Notes under the pieces: model-generated | The model's input: only the letters and a program-made list of their open reading frames with translations | Database searches by the model: none | Told to the model about the DNA's origin: nothing | Source: Tritrichomonas musculus | Lineage: Eukaryota > Parabasalia > Tritrichomonadida > Tritrichomonadidae | Direction of reading: 5' to 3' | DNA: 64,000 bases | NCBI GenBank assembly: GCA_039105265.1 | Contig: JAPFFF010000007.1 | Coordinates: 3,286,001-3,350,000, forward strand | Shown: positions 1 through 10,714 of the stretch, in pieces | Layout: each line of letters begins with the position of its first letter | Position numbering within the stretch: the stretch's first letter is position 1 | Made by a program: the position numbers and the translations under genes

Positions 1-836
1 AAAATGAAGTTGAAAGTTGATCATGCCTCAAATACTCTTCATTGAATTATATTCAATTATTAATAAAGATAATAAATTCTATTTCTTTTAATTTTTCTGA
101 TATGAAAAATAAATTTATCAATATTTCTGTTCATGTCTCAATCAAAATTTATGATCTTTTATTTATATCTAAAGAATAATATTAAAGCGAATCTAAATTC
201 CAATAAAAATTTTAAACCCAAACAATTTAAATTGATTAAAATTTCTCAAGTTATATGGATGATACTCATTCAAAAAAATTTATCGTTTATTGAAAAATTC
301 TCTCGATCATTTTTTGATAGAAGATTTATTTCAAAAATTCAAAGAAAATAAAAACGTTAGAAATTTGAAATGAAAAAATGAATGAGGTAACTTTGATATT
401 CAAAAAAATATCGCCAATTTATTCTATTAGTACATGAAATTTAAAGAATATGAAAATAAGTATTTTTTTTAATCACTGAATATCAACTTTTTTATAAAAC
501 TCAGTGTTCATTTACATTATATGAGTTACATTCAGCCAATCTTCAATCTTATATTACCTATTATTTTATTTTATAAGGATGAATTATTTTGGATTATAAA
601 TATTATAAAGATATTTTGGTGGTAATATATCTAATAATTTTTTTTTCATTTTTCGTCGTTTTAAGGACAATATTCATATTATTTTTTTTTTTTTTTTTTT
701 TTTTTTTAGAAAAGCGAAAGCGAGCTGAAATAATTTTCAATGATAAATGATAATAAGATTATCAACCATTCGTCCATTTATTAATTAATTAATTAATTCA
801 ATTTAAAAATAAAACAATAAAAATCAAAATTTTATC
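1..836. other. Gene-free AT-rich stretch at left edge
   Basis: No convincing gene is visible. A 72-codon open frame at 133-351 (+) is Lys/Ile/Asn/Phe-rich with no recognisable motif and no protein-like composition, so I treat it as chance. A long T-run (about 680-708) lies about 130 bp past the stop of the WD40 gene, and an ATTA repeat tract is near 780-798. This is the 3' flank of the minus-strand gene that follows. Confidence 0.5.
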
Positions 837-3575
837 TCATTGTGGCGGCGCAGTAGAAATAACGTTTGTGATCAATGTCATCAAAGTATTTACACTTCTT
901 GTTCTTAAACCTTGCTGTATAACAGATCTACCTGGAGTTTCAACGGAACGTTTAATTGCGATAGCTAAAGATGTAACATTAGCGGTTGAAATTTTAACGG
1001 CACTACCACCTTTCAATAGATTATTCAAAATGTCATGGACAAGATTAATTAGACTATCAAGCATGTCTTCAAATTGCTTTGGTAGTTCTTGAGCTTGAGA
1101 AGCAACTAAAATTACTTCACTAATTGCATTAATATAAGATGCAGGAGCTGTGTTCTTAGAATTCAATGTTTCAACAATTGCCAAATAAAAACGTTCACGA
1201 ACTACATTATCAAGCCAATTAAACATAATATCATGGAATGGAAATCCTACAGTATCTTTGGCAGCTTGTGCTGCAGTTATGATGCAAGATGACCATTGTT
1301 GCAATGATAACGCAGCTGAAAGAAAAGTACGGCAGAGAAACATTGAAAGAAAACGATCGTGCTTCTTTAATGTTTCATATATACGACTCATTGAATTTTC
1401 TTTATCATTTGATGCTGTAGCAAGAATTCCGATGTAATCTCGAATTTCGGCTAAGACTTTTGGACCATTGTTCAGCATAGTTCGAAGAGCTGTACGAACA
1501 TTGTGTTCAACTTGATTTAAAACTTGGAATGACTTAACAGGATCATCATAAATGGTGGGAAACATGAGGAAATAACCGATATCAAGGAATTTATCAAGCT
1601 TTTTGTTACGGATAAGAAGATCGAGATAGCTATTTCCTACTTCTAGAGCTTCATCAAATGTTGATGAAGCAAGAACCATTGATATTGATAAAATATCTTC
1701 GCGAGAGAATGCTTCTAAAGTTGATAAAATGTTTCTCTTTTCGTAAATCAAAGTGTCTGCATCGTTCTTTTGAATACTTCCGATAACTTTTCCAAATAAG
1801 AGAAAACGAGTAGCATCTGCTAACTGGTTTGGCTCTGGTTGTTGCATAAGTTGAGTTGGAATAGCTTGTGTTAAGAAATAAGAATAGAAATCGATTAATT
1901 CTTTCATTGGCGTATTATTATCGAATTTGTTTTGAGCAAGGTCATATGGTCGAGTAATAGTCAAATCAAGAAGAGGGAATATGGGCTCAACATTTGATCT
2001 TTCAGTAAGGATCTTTGAAACTTTAGGCAAAATTTTATTAAGTAGCTTCTGATTCTTTCTTTGATATAATAATGTTTCAGCAATCCTATCATCTGAATCT
2101 TTGAGTTTGTGCGGAATGACGTCGTCGAATAAAACTTCGTTCATTTTAGCCATGCCAGTTGTTCCGTCAAAGCATGAGTAATAAACTGAATCCGTACGAT
2201 GGCAACCTGGAACAATTTCGGCAATAGGACTGCCAGGTGATGGCGAAATTGAAATCATTGAATGGTGAGGAGGTAATTGATCGTTAATATTCCATAATCT
2301 AATAGTAGAGTCGTAGCTTGATGTATAAAGTAAGTCAGCTCTATGGGCTGAAAACTGTATACCTGATATTTCATGGGTATGACCATCAAGAACAAGATAT
2401 GGTTGGTCAAAGCCGCTTCGAATATCCCATAGCTTTACTAAGAAATCATCTGTGGAAGTTGCAAGCAGTGGTTGAATGAAAGGTGAGAATTTTACATGAG
2501 AAATTGGATGAGGTTCAGTAAATTTCATTTGCACACATGTTTTTGTTCTTGTATCATGAAGCATTACATTTCCACCATGTGTTCCAACTGCAAAAGATGT
2601 TCTTAATATAGGAGATGTATCGATTGTTAATATTTGGAATCCATCACCATCACCAAAATTGGTTAATTTTTGTCTTTGAATATCCCATTCAAACCATTGA
2701 TTGTTGCAAATGGTTTGGAATATAGTTGGTTTTCGATGTGTAAAAGCAATTTTTCTAACTCCATCATCTGTTGGCCCACTCATAGGCATTAAAGGAACTC
2801 TACTTGAGACATCGTGGTCATAAAATGCAATTAAATTGGCTTTGAAGGCAACCTTACTAGCAGCTAGGCTTTCTTCAACTCGGCGCTTTATGCTTTGCTT
2901 ATCTTCTTCTTTTAATTTTGATGCTTCAATAACTGAAGCGTTTGGAAATGGCCAATCAGGAATTTGAACATCGGATGAAATAAATGAAACCACAGGTTTA
3001 AGGTTGGTTGGTTGCTGTTGGATTGGTAATGCCATTTGAACAAAATCATCGATATTTTGTCCACGAACGACTTCAATACTATTAACTTGATATTGAAAAA
3101 CACCATCATGCGTTGATACCATAATCCAGTCATTATAATGTGCAACACTTGTGGGTTGAGTTATTGACGGAGAAGATGGAGATGTGGAAGTAGGAAGAGA
3201 TGCAGATCCAAGAAAAGTTGGTCTGCAACTTGAGCTTATACTATAGAGCGAGCATTTACCATTGTTGTTAACAAAGAAAGAATATGGATAATTCATGTCA
3301 ACGCCAATTTTAACAGTTTCCTTGATTTCTTTTATATGTGCATAACGATAAAATGGAAGCTTTTCAGCAGGCATGCGAAATGATGAGTGTCTTCTTAAAT
3401 TTGCATTTTCACCAATATCGTCATCATCTAATTCATTTATTTGTGCTTTTTCGATTTGATCTTCTTTTGCATTATCAATTTCTGCATCTTTGCTGATTTT
3501 TTTGGGAACGTTAAAATAGAACTCGCCTTTTGTCCTCCAAAGGGAGCGCGAATTTTGGGTTTTTTCTTTTTCCAT
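837..3575 (-). CDS. WD40-repeat protein with long helical C-terminal region
   Basis: A 912-residue protein. The middle holds recognisable WD40 blades: residues about 358-387 (HPISHVKFSP ... LVKLWDIRSG) and about 399-431 (HTHEISGIQF ... STIRLWNIND), preceded by weaker blades at about 330-345. The first 70 residues are charged and low in complexity (acidic run ELDDDDIGE). Residues about 470-912 are predicted mostly helical with no repeat I can name, so the layout is a beta-propeller followed by an alpha-solenoid-like tail, as in many trafficking or flagellar scaffold proteins. The fold is seen; the process is not. The start is the first ATG of the open frame, with TCAATA (initiator-like) about 15 nt upstream. 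It could be a distant coat or ciliary transport component, but no family-specific signature supports that. Confidence 0.8.
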   Translation of the reverse strand: MEKEKTQNSRSLWRTKGEFYFNVPKKISKDAEIDNAKEDQIEKAQINELDDDDIGENANLRRHSSFRMPAEKLPFYRYAHIKEIKETVKIGVDMNYPYSFFVNNNGKCSLYSISSSCRPTFLGSASLPTSTSPSSPSITQPTSVAHYNDWIMVSTHDGVFQYQVNSIEVVRGQNIDDFVQMALPIQQQPTNLKPVVSFISSDVQIPDWPFPNASVIEASKLKEEDKQSIKRRVEESLAASKVAFKANLIAFYDHDVSSRVPLMPMSGPTDDGVRKIAFTHRKPTIFQTICNNQWFEWDIQRQKLTNFGDGDGFQILTIDTSPILRTSFAVGTHGGNVMLHDTRTKTCVQMKFTEPHPISHVKFSPFIQPLLATSTDDFLVKLWDIRSGFDQPYLVLDGHTHEISGIQFSAHRADLLYTSSYDSTIRLWNINDQLPPHHSMISISPSPGSPIAEIVPGCHRTDSVYYSCFDGTTGMAKMNEVLFDDVIPHKLKDSDDRIAETLLYQRKNQKLLNKILPKVSKILTERSNVEPIFPLLDLTITRPYDLAQNKFDNNTPMKELIDFYSYFLTQAIPTQLMQQPEPNQLADATRFLLFGKVIGSIQKNDADTLIYEKRNILSTLEAFSREDILSISMVLASSTFDEALEVGNSYLDLLIRNKKLDKFLDIGYFLMFPTIYDDPVKSFQVLNQVEHNVRTALRTMLNNGPKVLAEIRDYIGILATASNDKENSMSRIYETLKKHDRFLSMFLCRTFLSAALSLQQWSSCIITAAQAAKDTVGFPFHDIMFNWLDNVVRERFYLAIVETLNSKNTAPASYINAISEVILVASQAQELPKQFEDMLDSLINLVHDILNNLLKGGSAVKISTANVTSLAIAIKRSVETPGRSVIQQGLRTRSVNTLMTLITNVISTAPPQ

Positions 3576-5530
3576 TTGAATTTATTGATATAAAAAAATC
3601 ACCTAAATTCGCCTCAAATATCTGTTAATAAAAAGTTAATATATGTAGATATTTTTTCGTTAACTAAAAATTTTTATGATCCATATCTTAAAAAAGTTTT
3701 ATATTTTTAATTTTTATTTTGAATTTTTAAAATCATATCATATTGTGGTCTATTATATAGTGTTTTATTTAAAAAAATATAAGATGATATTATTTCAAAC
3801 TTTTTCATAAAAAAATTTACTATTGAAAAAATTCAATTGTACTTTACGAACTTTTTCACTCTAGAAAAATCTTTGATGCGATTTTTGAAAAAAAAATGAC
3901 AGTTGAATTTTTTCAATAGAACAATAAAACATTAAAAATTATATATATATTAATGTTATATATAAATAGTGTATAATATTATTTTACTGAATTTTGAGAG
4001 TAAAATCTTCGTTGAAATTTGAATAAAAATAAATCATTAAAATTTCAATAAAACTGTTTTATAATCTAATCACTTCATTTTTTAGTTTGCACTTGATAGA
4101 TTATTCATTGCATCATATGTGACTTGTGATTTAACTTTTGCATGACCGATATATTCACTTAGCATGCAAATCCTTGACTAAACTCGGGTAATCATTGCTC
4201 TTGATTTGTTCCCTCATGTCCATTTGGTAGTTTTTCAATTGTAGAAATGCATGTGCTGGCCGGCACAAATGTTTGTTGTTTATTCATATTGTATTTAACC
4301 AAAAGTTTAGACAGTACTTATGGTTTTAATTTCAGATCATAAGCAGCTTATTCCTATATTTAATGTAAAGAAGCTTAAAATTAAAGATTTTTTATGGAGA
4401 AGAATGACAATGGTTCATGTTTCAAATGATCCTCTCTTTGAAGTTCAAATGATTATCCTTTAGTTCCATAGGTTCATGTTTCAAATTATCCTTTAGTTCC
4501 ATAGATTTTGCTTTATAGAAATGAAGGGTATCGCAGAGGTTTCTTTGGATTCATGGTGTAATAGCCTTGTTCATATGTTCCATTTCTTGAAGTTTTAAGT
4601 TCCTTATGTTCATGGAATAGGTTTTTTGTTATTTTAGCATTTCTTGGTTCTGGTCTCTATGTGAATTGGTTCTGTTCATTTTGGTTCAACAGGTTCATCG
4701 ATATTGGCGCTTGCTTGTATTGTTTGTTCATTGTTGGTTCCATTTTTGTGTTTCCATGGTTCTTTTGGTTCCGTTCCTATTTGTTCAAATCTGTTCTTTT
4801 GTTTAAGTTCTTCTGGTTCAGTTCTTTTGGTATTGGTACTTTTGTTCAATTCAACTGAACAATGTTTTTTCTGTTCAATTCAAATTCCAGTTCCAATCTT
4901 TTCAAGAAAAAATGGATACTTTTAAACTCACATTTGATTTTATCGATTCAAATTCAATTCCAATTATCATTCGTCAGTATTCCAATCTTATTTTCAATTT
5001 ATCTCAAGAATGATTATAATACTTTCAATTTATCTCAAAAATGAATGATTATAATACGTATGATAGTTCAACAATTTTTTCAAATAAGTTCAATGCAATT
5101 GATGATGGTCCAATTTTATTTCATCTCAAATTAGCGCATTCTCTGGTTTTTATTCAAGTTCAATTTTATTTCATCTCAAATTTTACAAGACTAACCAAAA
5201 ATATTTCAATATTATGAATATGTAAATTTCCTCCTCAAATGTATTTAATGAATTTTTCAATTTTTTGTTATTTTCAATTATGTTTCTTTCAGTTTATGAA
5301 TTTATTATGGAAATCAGTGAAATCAAAAGTTCAAAATAATTTGAAAAGTCATTTTAATAGCAGTGATTATTCAATATTAGTTTTATATCAATTTTAACTA
5401 GTTATCAAATGTATGATCAGTTTTTTGTGAAGTATAATGTTTATAAGTTTTTTGAGTTATTCTGTTAAGTATGAATCAGATATTAGAAATGATCGGTTTC
5501 AAATCGCATCTAATTGTTCAGCTTAATAGC
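3576..5530. other. Gene-poor spacer with a decayed low-complexity region
   Basis: No intact gene. Contents: an inverted repeat with arms at 3820-3840 and 3899-3919; a short minus-strand coding-like patch at about 4090-4260; and at about 4380-4900 a more GC-rich tract full of GGTTC/GTTCC units, including a roughly 35-bp direct duplication near 4455-4510. On the minus strand this tract reads as Glu/Pro/Asn/Lys-rich low-complexity peptide with interruptions, so it may be a dead low-complexity gene. The three short plus-strand open frames at 4661-5044 run across the same repetitive tract and are not believable genes. Confidence 0.45.
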
Positions 5531-5539
5531 TCTTCGATT

Positions 5540-5682
5540 GAATCACATTGGAAAAAGGGAACAGCAAATAAGAGCTTGCCAAGTGCGGCCACACTTGGCA
5601 TCAAAACGCAGCCGTTTTCTAAAACCACCTTAAGCATAATGTGGCTTTTGGTGCGACACAAACGGTTGCCCATTTTTTTTTT
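5540..5682 (+). ncRNA. Candidate small structured RNA, unassigned
   Basis: An island of clearly higher GC inside AT-rich DNA. Two perfect hairpins sit back to back: stem 5578-5585 (GCCAAGTG) with 5592-5599 (CACTTGGC), loop of 6; and stem 5603-5608 (AAAACG) with 5613-5618 (CGTTTT), loop of 4. A third, looser pairing joins AAACCAC (5622-5628) with GTGGCTTT (5641-5648). The island ends in a run of ten T at 5673-5682, which fits an RNA polymerase III stop. I do not recognise U1-U6, SRP, RNase P or tRNA signatures. An open frame of 83 codons crosses it (5471-5722) but is not protein-like. The 5' end is a guess. Confidence 0.4.
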
Positions 5683-6318
5683 ATATTATTTAAGAAGTAT
5701 AATGATGGAAGTGAGCAATTGAAAATTGGCCTTTTTCTCTTCTCCTTTCATTATTCCTTCCAAAAAGTGTTTAATATTGAGTTATCTATAATTTTAAAAC
5801 TTGAGTAATATGAGGGGAAATAACGAATAAAAGATTAAATTGAATAGAATAATGAATATATTTCTGTTTAAATATAAATATAAATTTCAAAGAGCGTTAA
5901 AATTTTTGTTTGCACCTTTTGAAAAATATAATTTAAATTTTTGAGAATTATTTTATTTTTCTGACGAAATTTTAAATGCATAATTCAAAATTGATAAAAG
6001 ATTATGAATTTGATTTCCGAATATTTTTTTCCTCTATTTCTCAATTAATCAAATATTCTTCAGTAATTCATTTGTAATAATTAAAATAGAAAATTTTATT
6101 CAATCAAACAAAAATTTAAAACGTACTTTTTCAGATAAGTAAATTTTTTACATGATTGAATACTCTATACTGATCAATCCATAGCAAGTTGTTTGTTTCA
6201 AAGTTTTTTTTTTTAAAAAATTGTTTTGAACTTGAAAATATAAATATTGAACAATATTATGCAAATACAAAAGTGAAATAAAAAGTACGTTTAGATTAGA
6301 TTTGATTTTCGTATTCAT
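5683..6318. other. AT-rich upstream region of the long coiled-coil gene
   Basis: No gene or strong repeat seen. The last bases before the ATG at 6319 contain TATTCAT, an initiator-like TCA directly beside the start codon. Confidence 0.4.
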
Positions 6319-9300
6319 ATGGAAAGCACAAGCTTTGGCTTCAGTGGATTAGCACATGGATCAAGCTATGTGGATTCACTCGCCTTAAATCCAAAATTTC
6401 ATTCACTTTCATCTTATCTCAAGAAAATGAAAGCTTCTGATCCTCAGCTTCGAATAACTGAACAACAAGCTACAAAACTCGAATCTTTATTGAAATCAGT
6501 TAATGAATCATTATCATCTTTAAACGATTCAAATTTTTCTGTCTCATACGACGCATTTATTAAATTTTATAAATCAATTAATTTATCGCACAACCTTCTT
6601 CATCGATACTACAAAGGAGCTACTACTGAAGCAGAAAATGAATTGCAAAAAATGAACGATGAACTTGAGCCATTAAAAGAAAAATCCAAAGAAACTGACG
6701 ATCTAAAAAATCAGGTAAATGAACTTAAGTCAAAATTAGCTATGCTTCCTCAGCAGATGGTTCAAGATATTTCAAAGCAATTAAAACTTCCATCGAAACC
6801 AACAGATTCTCGTTCACTTGTACGAGTTATACGTCAGGCATTGCAAAAGTCGCAAACACATTTCAAGCAATTAGTAACTGAATTTAATCTTCCAAAGTCA
6901 ACAACAAATAATACTTTATTAAGAGACTTAAAAAAGGTAATAAACGATCAAATTCAGCAAAAACAAGATGAAATTGATGCCTTAAATGACCAAGTTGAAG
7001 ATTTGAAAGGTAAAGTATTAACAGAAAATGACTTTTCAAAAGATCAAGATAAGAAAACATTACAGAAAACAATAATAAAGCAGAAAAAGCAAATTCAACA
7101 GCTTGAAAAGGAATTGCAAGATCCTAATCGTTGTAAAGATGAAATTGAAAGTATATTGAAATTGTATGATGATTTATCAAAGCAATATAGAAAACAATCA
7201 GATGAAATTCTTGATGCAATAAATTCTAGAGCAACCTTAATTACTGCAGTTGAAAAGCAAAATCAAATTATTATTGCACTAGAAAATCAATTTGAGAAAT
7301 TATCAGAATCTAAAGAAAAAGAAATTCAATTAAAAACCAAGAATAATAGAAAAGAAAATAGAAAAGGAAATAAAAGTCCTAGGAATAGTCCTAAAAATAG
7401 TCCAAAGAATAGTCCATCTAAAGAATCTACCAAAGCAAATATTGACAATGAGATTATTGCAATATTATCAAAAATACCAATTTGTCATGATGAAATCCAA
7501 GCCATTTGTGATTCACAGATAGCAATTCCAGAAAAAGTATGCAAATCAATAGACCTAATTACAGATTATTCTTATAATAACCAAAGCTTGCAATCGACTA
7601 ATCAAAAACTCTTTTCTGTTATTTTAGGCCAATTTAAATTTATTTATAATTTAACGAATAGCAAAAAAACTTTTGAAGCTTTAAATCCCGAAGCCTCATA
7701 TGAAGAGTATCGAAGCATTTTAATTTCTCAATCTGGAAGAATTCAAAACTTCATAAATACATATGCCAAAGGTCTTAGTGAAGATTCTTGTTTATTTGAA
7801 GATTTACTCAACACACAAAATTCGCAAGATCTTCTGAATAACATCAAGCAGTACCTTGATGAATACTCCAAGCCACAAACTCTTGAAAGTGAGGAACTAT
7901 TTATCCTTCTTCTTCAAGCAGTTTCATGCAATGATATTCTGCGCAAGTATGGCGATGAAGCTCGGAAACACAACACCATTTTATCCCAAAGATATAAATC
8001 AATGAAAGATTCATCTGACCGTGCTAAAAAAGCATTAGAAGCTCAATCTACATCAATGATCCAAGATTCAAAGCTTCAAGATACAATATCGGCTGCCAAA
8101 TCAATAATTCGTAAATCGATAATTTTAGATCAGAATCAGAGTTCTGATCTCATAAATTGTTTAGACGATCTTGATAATGTAGCACCAGTTAAAGATAGCC
8201 AATATATTAAAACTTTGCAAAAACAAAATGGAGATTTTCGAAAAGAGATAACTGAATTAAGGCGTGAAAAAGCAAATTTAATCAATCAAACTAAATCTGA
8301 TCTTGAGTTAGCTCAAACAAAAATTCAAAATGTCAAATCTGACTTTACTAAAAAACTTACCAAAAAAGCAGATGAAAATAAAACGCTTGTTTCAAATTTA
8401 AGAAAAACAATCAACGCATATCAAAATTTAAGAAAAGAGAATCAACGTTTATCAAGTGAAACGCAAAGAAGTCAAAAACAATTAGAAGATTCAAAGATTC
8501 TGGTTTCTGAGATTCAGGATCAACTAAATTCCACAAAAGCTGACTTTGATAATATAGTAAAAGAAACAAAAGAAAAAAGCAGTGAGGTTCATGAAGCAAT
8601 GAAACACGAAATATCACAAATTAAGCAAGAAATGCAAAAATCACAAGATATTCTCTCATCTGAAAACGACAAACTTAAGAAAGCTCTTCTCAATGAAAAG
8701 AAATCTAATGAAAAATTGAATGCTGATCATTCTGAAGCAATCAAAGAACTTAAGCAAAATGAAATGGATGCTTTAACAGCTGCGGAACAACTTGGTAAGA
8801 AATATAGTGAGCTTCATTCAGATTATCAAAATTTAGAAATTGAATTCAGAGCTTTGAAATCTCGATTTGATAGCAAAAATGAAACAGTTAAACGTGATAA
8901 GGCAATTCTAGAATCTCAAATGAAAGCCCAAATCATGTCAATTCAACATGATGCTCGAGCATCAGTTGAAGCTGAAAAAATTGCCCAATGTGCCAAATTG
9001 CAGCTTTTTATGAATGAAGTATGTAAATTCTTCCCTGAATATGTTAATTTGGAATCTCCAATTTCAGAGGATACAGTTTTCAAGATGCTCAAAAAAATGA
9101 AAGAAAAAATCAAAAAGAATGAGGTAGATAAAGAAAATATTCAAATTCTCAAAGATATTTCAAAAATAATTAATGTAGCCGAGTACTCATCAATCCCACT
9201 TGCAATTGAATCTCTATGTCAAGAATTACAAGAACAGAAACAAGCGATTGACGAAGCCGAAGTTGCAAAATCGACTATCCTTCATTGTAACGAATGGCTG

Positions 9301-9672
9301 AAAAGAATTTATTCTATTCTTACAGATGGTATGATGGATAATGCTAATTGTGCAATGATGGAGAAAACTATTGAAGATGCAGTGTTAGCATCCCTAGGCA
9401 AAAACACGGTATTACAAAGATTAGAAACATTAAAAGTAGAGAAGATACTTTTACTCAGAAAAGTTCAAGATGCAAAGTCAAAGAAAGGTGATAAGATTTC
9501 TTTAAGACATTTAATGATCATGATGATGTATATCATGAGGTTGAAAAAGATATCTGGGCATATGGATAATAATCAATACTCATTTGCAGTTCAATTCAAC
9601 AAAGCAACAGATTCCGAAAGCGATAATTTAGCTCCTGAATCTCCATTTTTAAATTTGACTTATCAAGAGTGA
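6319..9672 (+). CDS. Long coiled-coil protein
   Basis: A 1,117-residue protein made mostly of heptad-like coiled coil rich in Lys, Glu, Gln and Ser. Coils are broken by a basic Ser/Pro linker at about residues 352-371 built on repeated SPKN units, encoded by a 12-bp tandem repeat (KSPRNSPKNSPKN). Upstream of this a helical head of about 100 residues precedes the first coil; downstream there are long coils at about 650-900. The last 60 residues are less regular. No motor, kinase or membrane segment is visible. Such proteins in trichomonads are usually cytoskeletal (costa, axostyle, basal body) or golgin-like; I cannot choose between these. The start is the first ATG, beside an initiator-like TCA. 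The gene stands alone between a desert and the convergent RPB11 gene. Confidence 0.8.
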   Translation: MESTSFGFSGLAHGSSYVDSLALNPKFHSLSSYLKKMKASDPQLRITEQQATKLESLLKSVNESLSSLNDSNFSVSYDAFIKFYKSINLSHNLLHRYYKGATTEAENELQKMNDELEPLKEKSKETDDLKNQVNELKSKLAMLPQQMVQDISKQLKLPSKPTDSRSLVRVIRQALQKSQTHFKQLVTEFNLPKSTTNNTLLRDLKKVINDQIQQKQDEIDALNDQVEDLKGKVLTENDFSKDQDKKTLQKTIIKQKKQIQQLEKELQDPNRCKDEIESILKLYDDLSKQYRKQSDEILDAINSRATLITAVEKQNQIIIALENQFEKLSESKEKEIQLKTKNNRKENRKGNKSPRNSPKNSPKNSPSKESTKANIDNEIIAILSKIPICHDEIQAICDSQIAIPEKVCKSIDLITDYSYNNQSLQSTNQKLFSVILGQFKFIYNLTNSKKTFEALNPEASYEEYRSILISQSGRIQNFINTYAKGLSEDSCLFEDLLNTQNSQDLLNNIKQYLDEYSKPQTLESEELFILLLQAVSCNDILRKYGDEARKHNTILSQRYKSMKDSSDRAKKALEAQSTSMIQDSKLQDTISAAKSIIRKSIILDQNQSSDLINCLDDLDNVAPVKDSQYIKTLQKQNGDFRKEITELRREKANLINQTKSDLELAQTKIQNVKSDFTKKLTKKADENKTLVSNLRKTINAYQNLRKENQRLSSETQRSQKQLEDSKILVSEIQDQLNSTKADFDNIVKETKEKSSEVHEAMKHEISQIKQEMQKSQDILSSENDKLKKALLNEKKSNEKLNADHSEAIKELKQNEMDALTAAEQLGKKYSELHSDYQNLEIEFRALKSRFDSKNETVKRDKAILESQMKAQIMSIQHDARASVEAEKIAQCAKLQLFMNEVCKFFPEYVNLESPISEDTVFKMLKKMKEKIKKNEVDKENIQILKDISKIINVAEYSSIPLAIESLCQELQEQKQAIDEAEVAKSTILHCNEWLKRIYSILTDGMMDNANCAMMEKTIEDAVLASLGKNTVLQRLETLKVEKILLLRKVQDAKSKKGDKISLRHLMIMMMYIMRLKKISGHMDNNQYSFAVQFNKATDSESDNLAPESPFLNLTYQE

Positions 9673-9880
9673 TTATTTTATTGAGTTAGATTTATTAATT
9701 TTATGTTTTAATTAAAAATACCATATTAATAATTTATGTTCAATATCTATATTTTATATTTTTTTAAAATTTATGTCGATTTTAGTATGGTTCAAAAAAG
9801 ACAAAAAAAAGTTGATTAAAAGTAAGGTCCATATCATAAAAAGATTTTTTTTATCATATATCGCGAAAACAATAAAAAGT

Positions 9881-10264
9881 TTAATATCTAGTTTCTTGTT
9901 TCTTCTTCTCTCTCTTTTCTACCTGTCTTTCAAAGTCATTCTTCAAGATATTTAGGTGATCACTAAGGTTTTTGATGGTATTAGAAACAAGATCAGCAGG
10001 TCGCCTGATTGTATCTTGAACATTAACTCGAACAATAATTAAGTCGGTCATTGGATGTTGAATACGATAGCCAGCGAAAAGAACACGATCTTCATTAAGT
10101 AATTCTTGGGTTAATAAGTTGCCAATTGTATGATCTTCTTTGAAAATAGTAAAGTTATAGCAGTTTGCTAAACCAGAATCTTTTTCAGCGCGAACGTACT
10201 GTTTTTTTCCATCATCTCCTTCTGTAATACCTTCAAGATGGTGGTTCCACTCGTTTGGGTCCAT
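9881..10264 (-). CDS. RPB11: DNA-directed RNA polymerase II subunit RPB11
   Basis: A 127-residue protein, the usual length for RPB11 (about 115-120 in animals and yeast). The family core is clear: FTIFKEDHTIGNLL, followed by VLFAGYRIQHPM and IIVRV, matching the EDHTLGN ... VLFAGY+.PHPL signature of the alpha-like subunit that pairs with RPB3 to nucleate Pol II assembly. The VLFAGY version favours RPB11 over the Pol I/III paralogue AC19. The C-terminal tail is basic and helical (KREKKKQE). ATG at 10264 is the only sensible start; a CACTTTTTC sequence precedes it by about 15-25 nt. It is divergent with the TBC gene (450 bp apart) and convergent with the coiled-coil gene. Confidence 0.93.
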   Translation of the reverse strand: MDPNEWNHHLEGITEGDDGKKQYVRAEKDSGLANCYNFTIFKEDHTIGNLLTQELLNEDRVLFAGYRIQHPMTDLIIVRVNVQDTIRRPADLVSNTIKNLSDHLNILKNDFERQVEKREKKKQETRY

Positions 10265-10714
10265 ATTAAAATTATAGAAAAAGTGGCTTTCTTGTCTGAC
10301 TTTTTTGTAAATTAATATTATTATATCTTAAAATTCTCATAATAATCAATATATTAAAATATATATATGGGTAAATTAACTAGTTCGAATAATAAAAATT
10401 AGGTAAATAATCTTATTGTTGATTTTATTTATACACTTTCAATATTCTACTTTAAATAAATAAAAAAAAAGAATCAAGCTTAAGGAATTTTTTAATTCTT
10501 AAAATCATTTAATTGTAATTTCATTTATTTTCTCCCTTATTTATAATTAAATTTAAAAGATATTTCAATTTAAAAATATTCATAAAAAAATACAAAAAGT
10601 TTTTGGAAATAAATTGACTCAAAAATTGAGTTTAATAAAATTTTTTCTGGAAAGATTTTATGTGCGTTTATCAATTAAACAAAAAAAAAATTAATCAACT
10701 TAAAAAAATATTTA
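10265..10714. promoter_or_regulatory. Shared 5' region of RPB11 and TBC gene
   Basis: This 450-bp AT-rich spacer separates two divergent start codons and must hold both promoters. The sequence CCACTTTTTCTATAA lies just upstream of the RPB11 ATG on the minus strand. No other feature stands out. Confidence 0.5.

Noticed and set aside
133-351. 72-codon plus-strand open frame at the left edge
   Set aside because: AT-driven amino acid composition, no motif and no initiator before the ATG; it looks like chance.
4090-4260. Minus-strand patch faintly like the end of a tyrosine recombinase
   Set aside because: The similarity is a few residues (a YIGHAKVKSQVTY-like string) and there is no surrounding domain; too weak to call.
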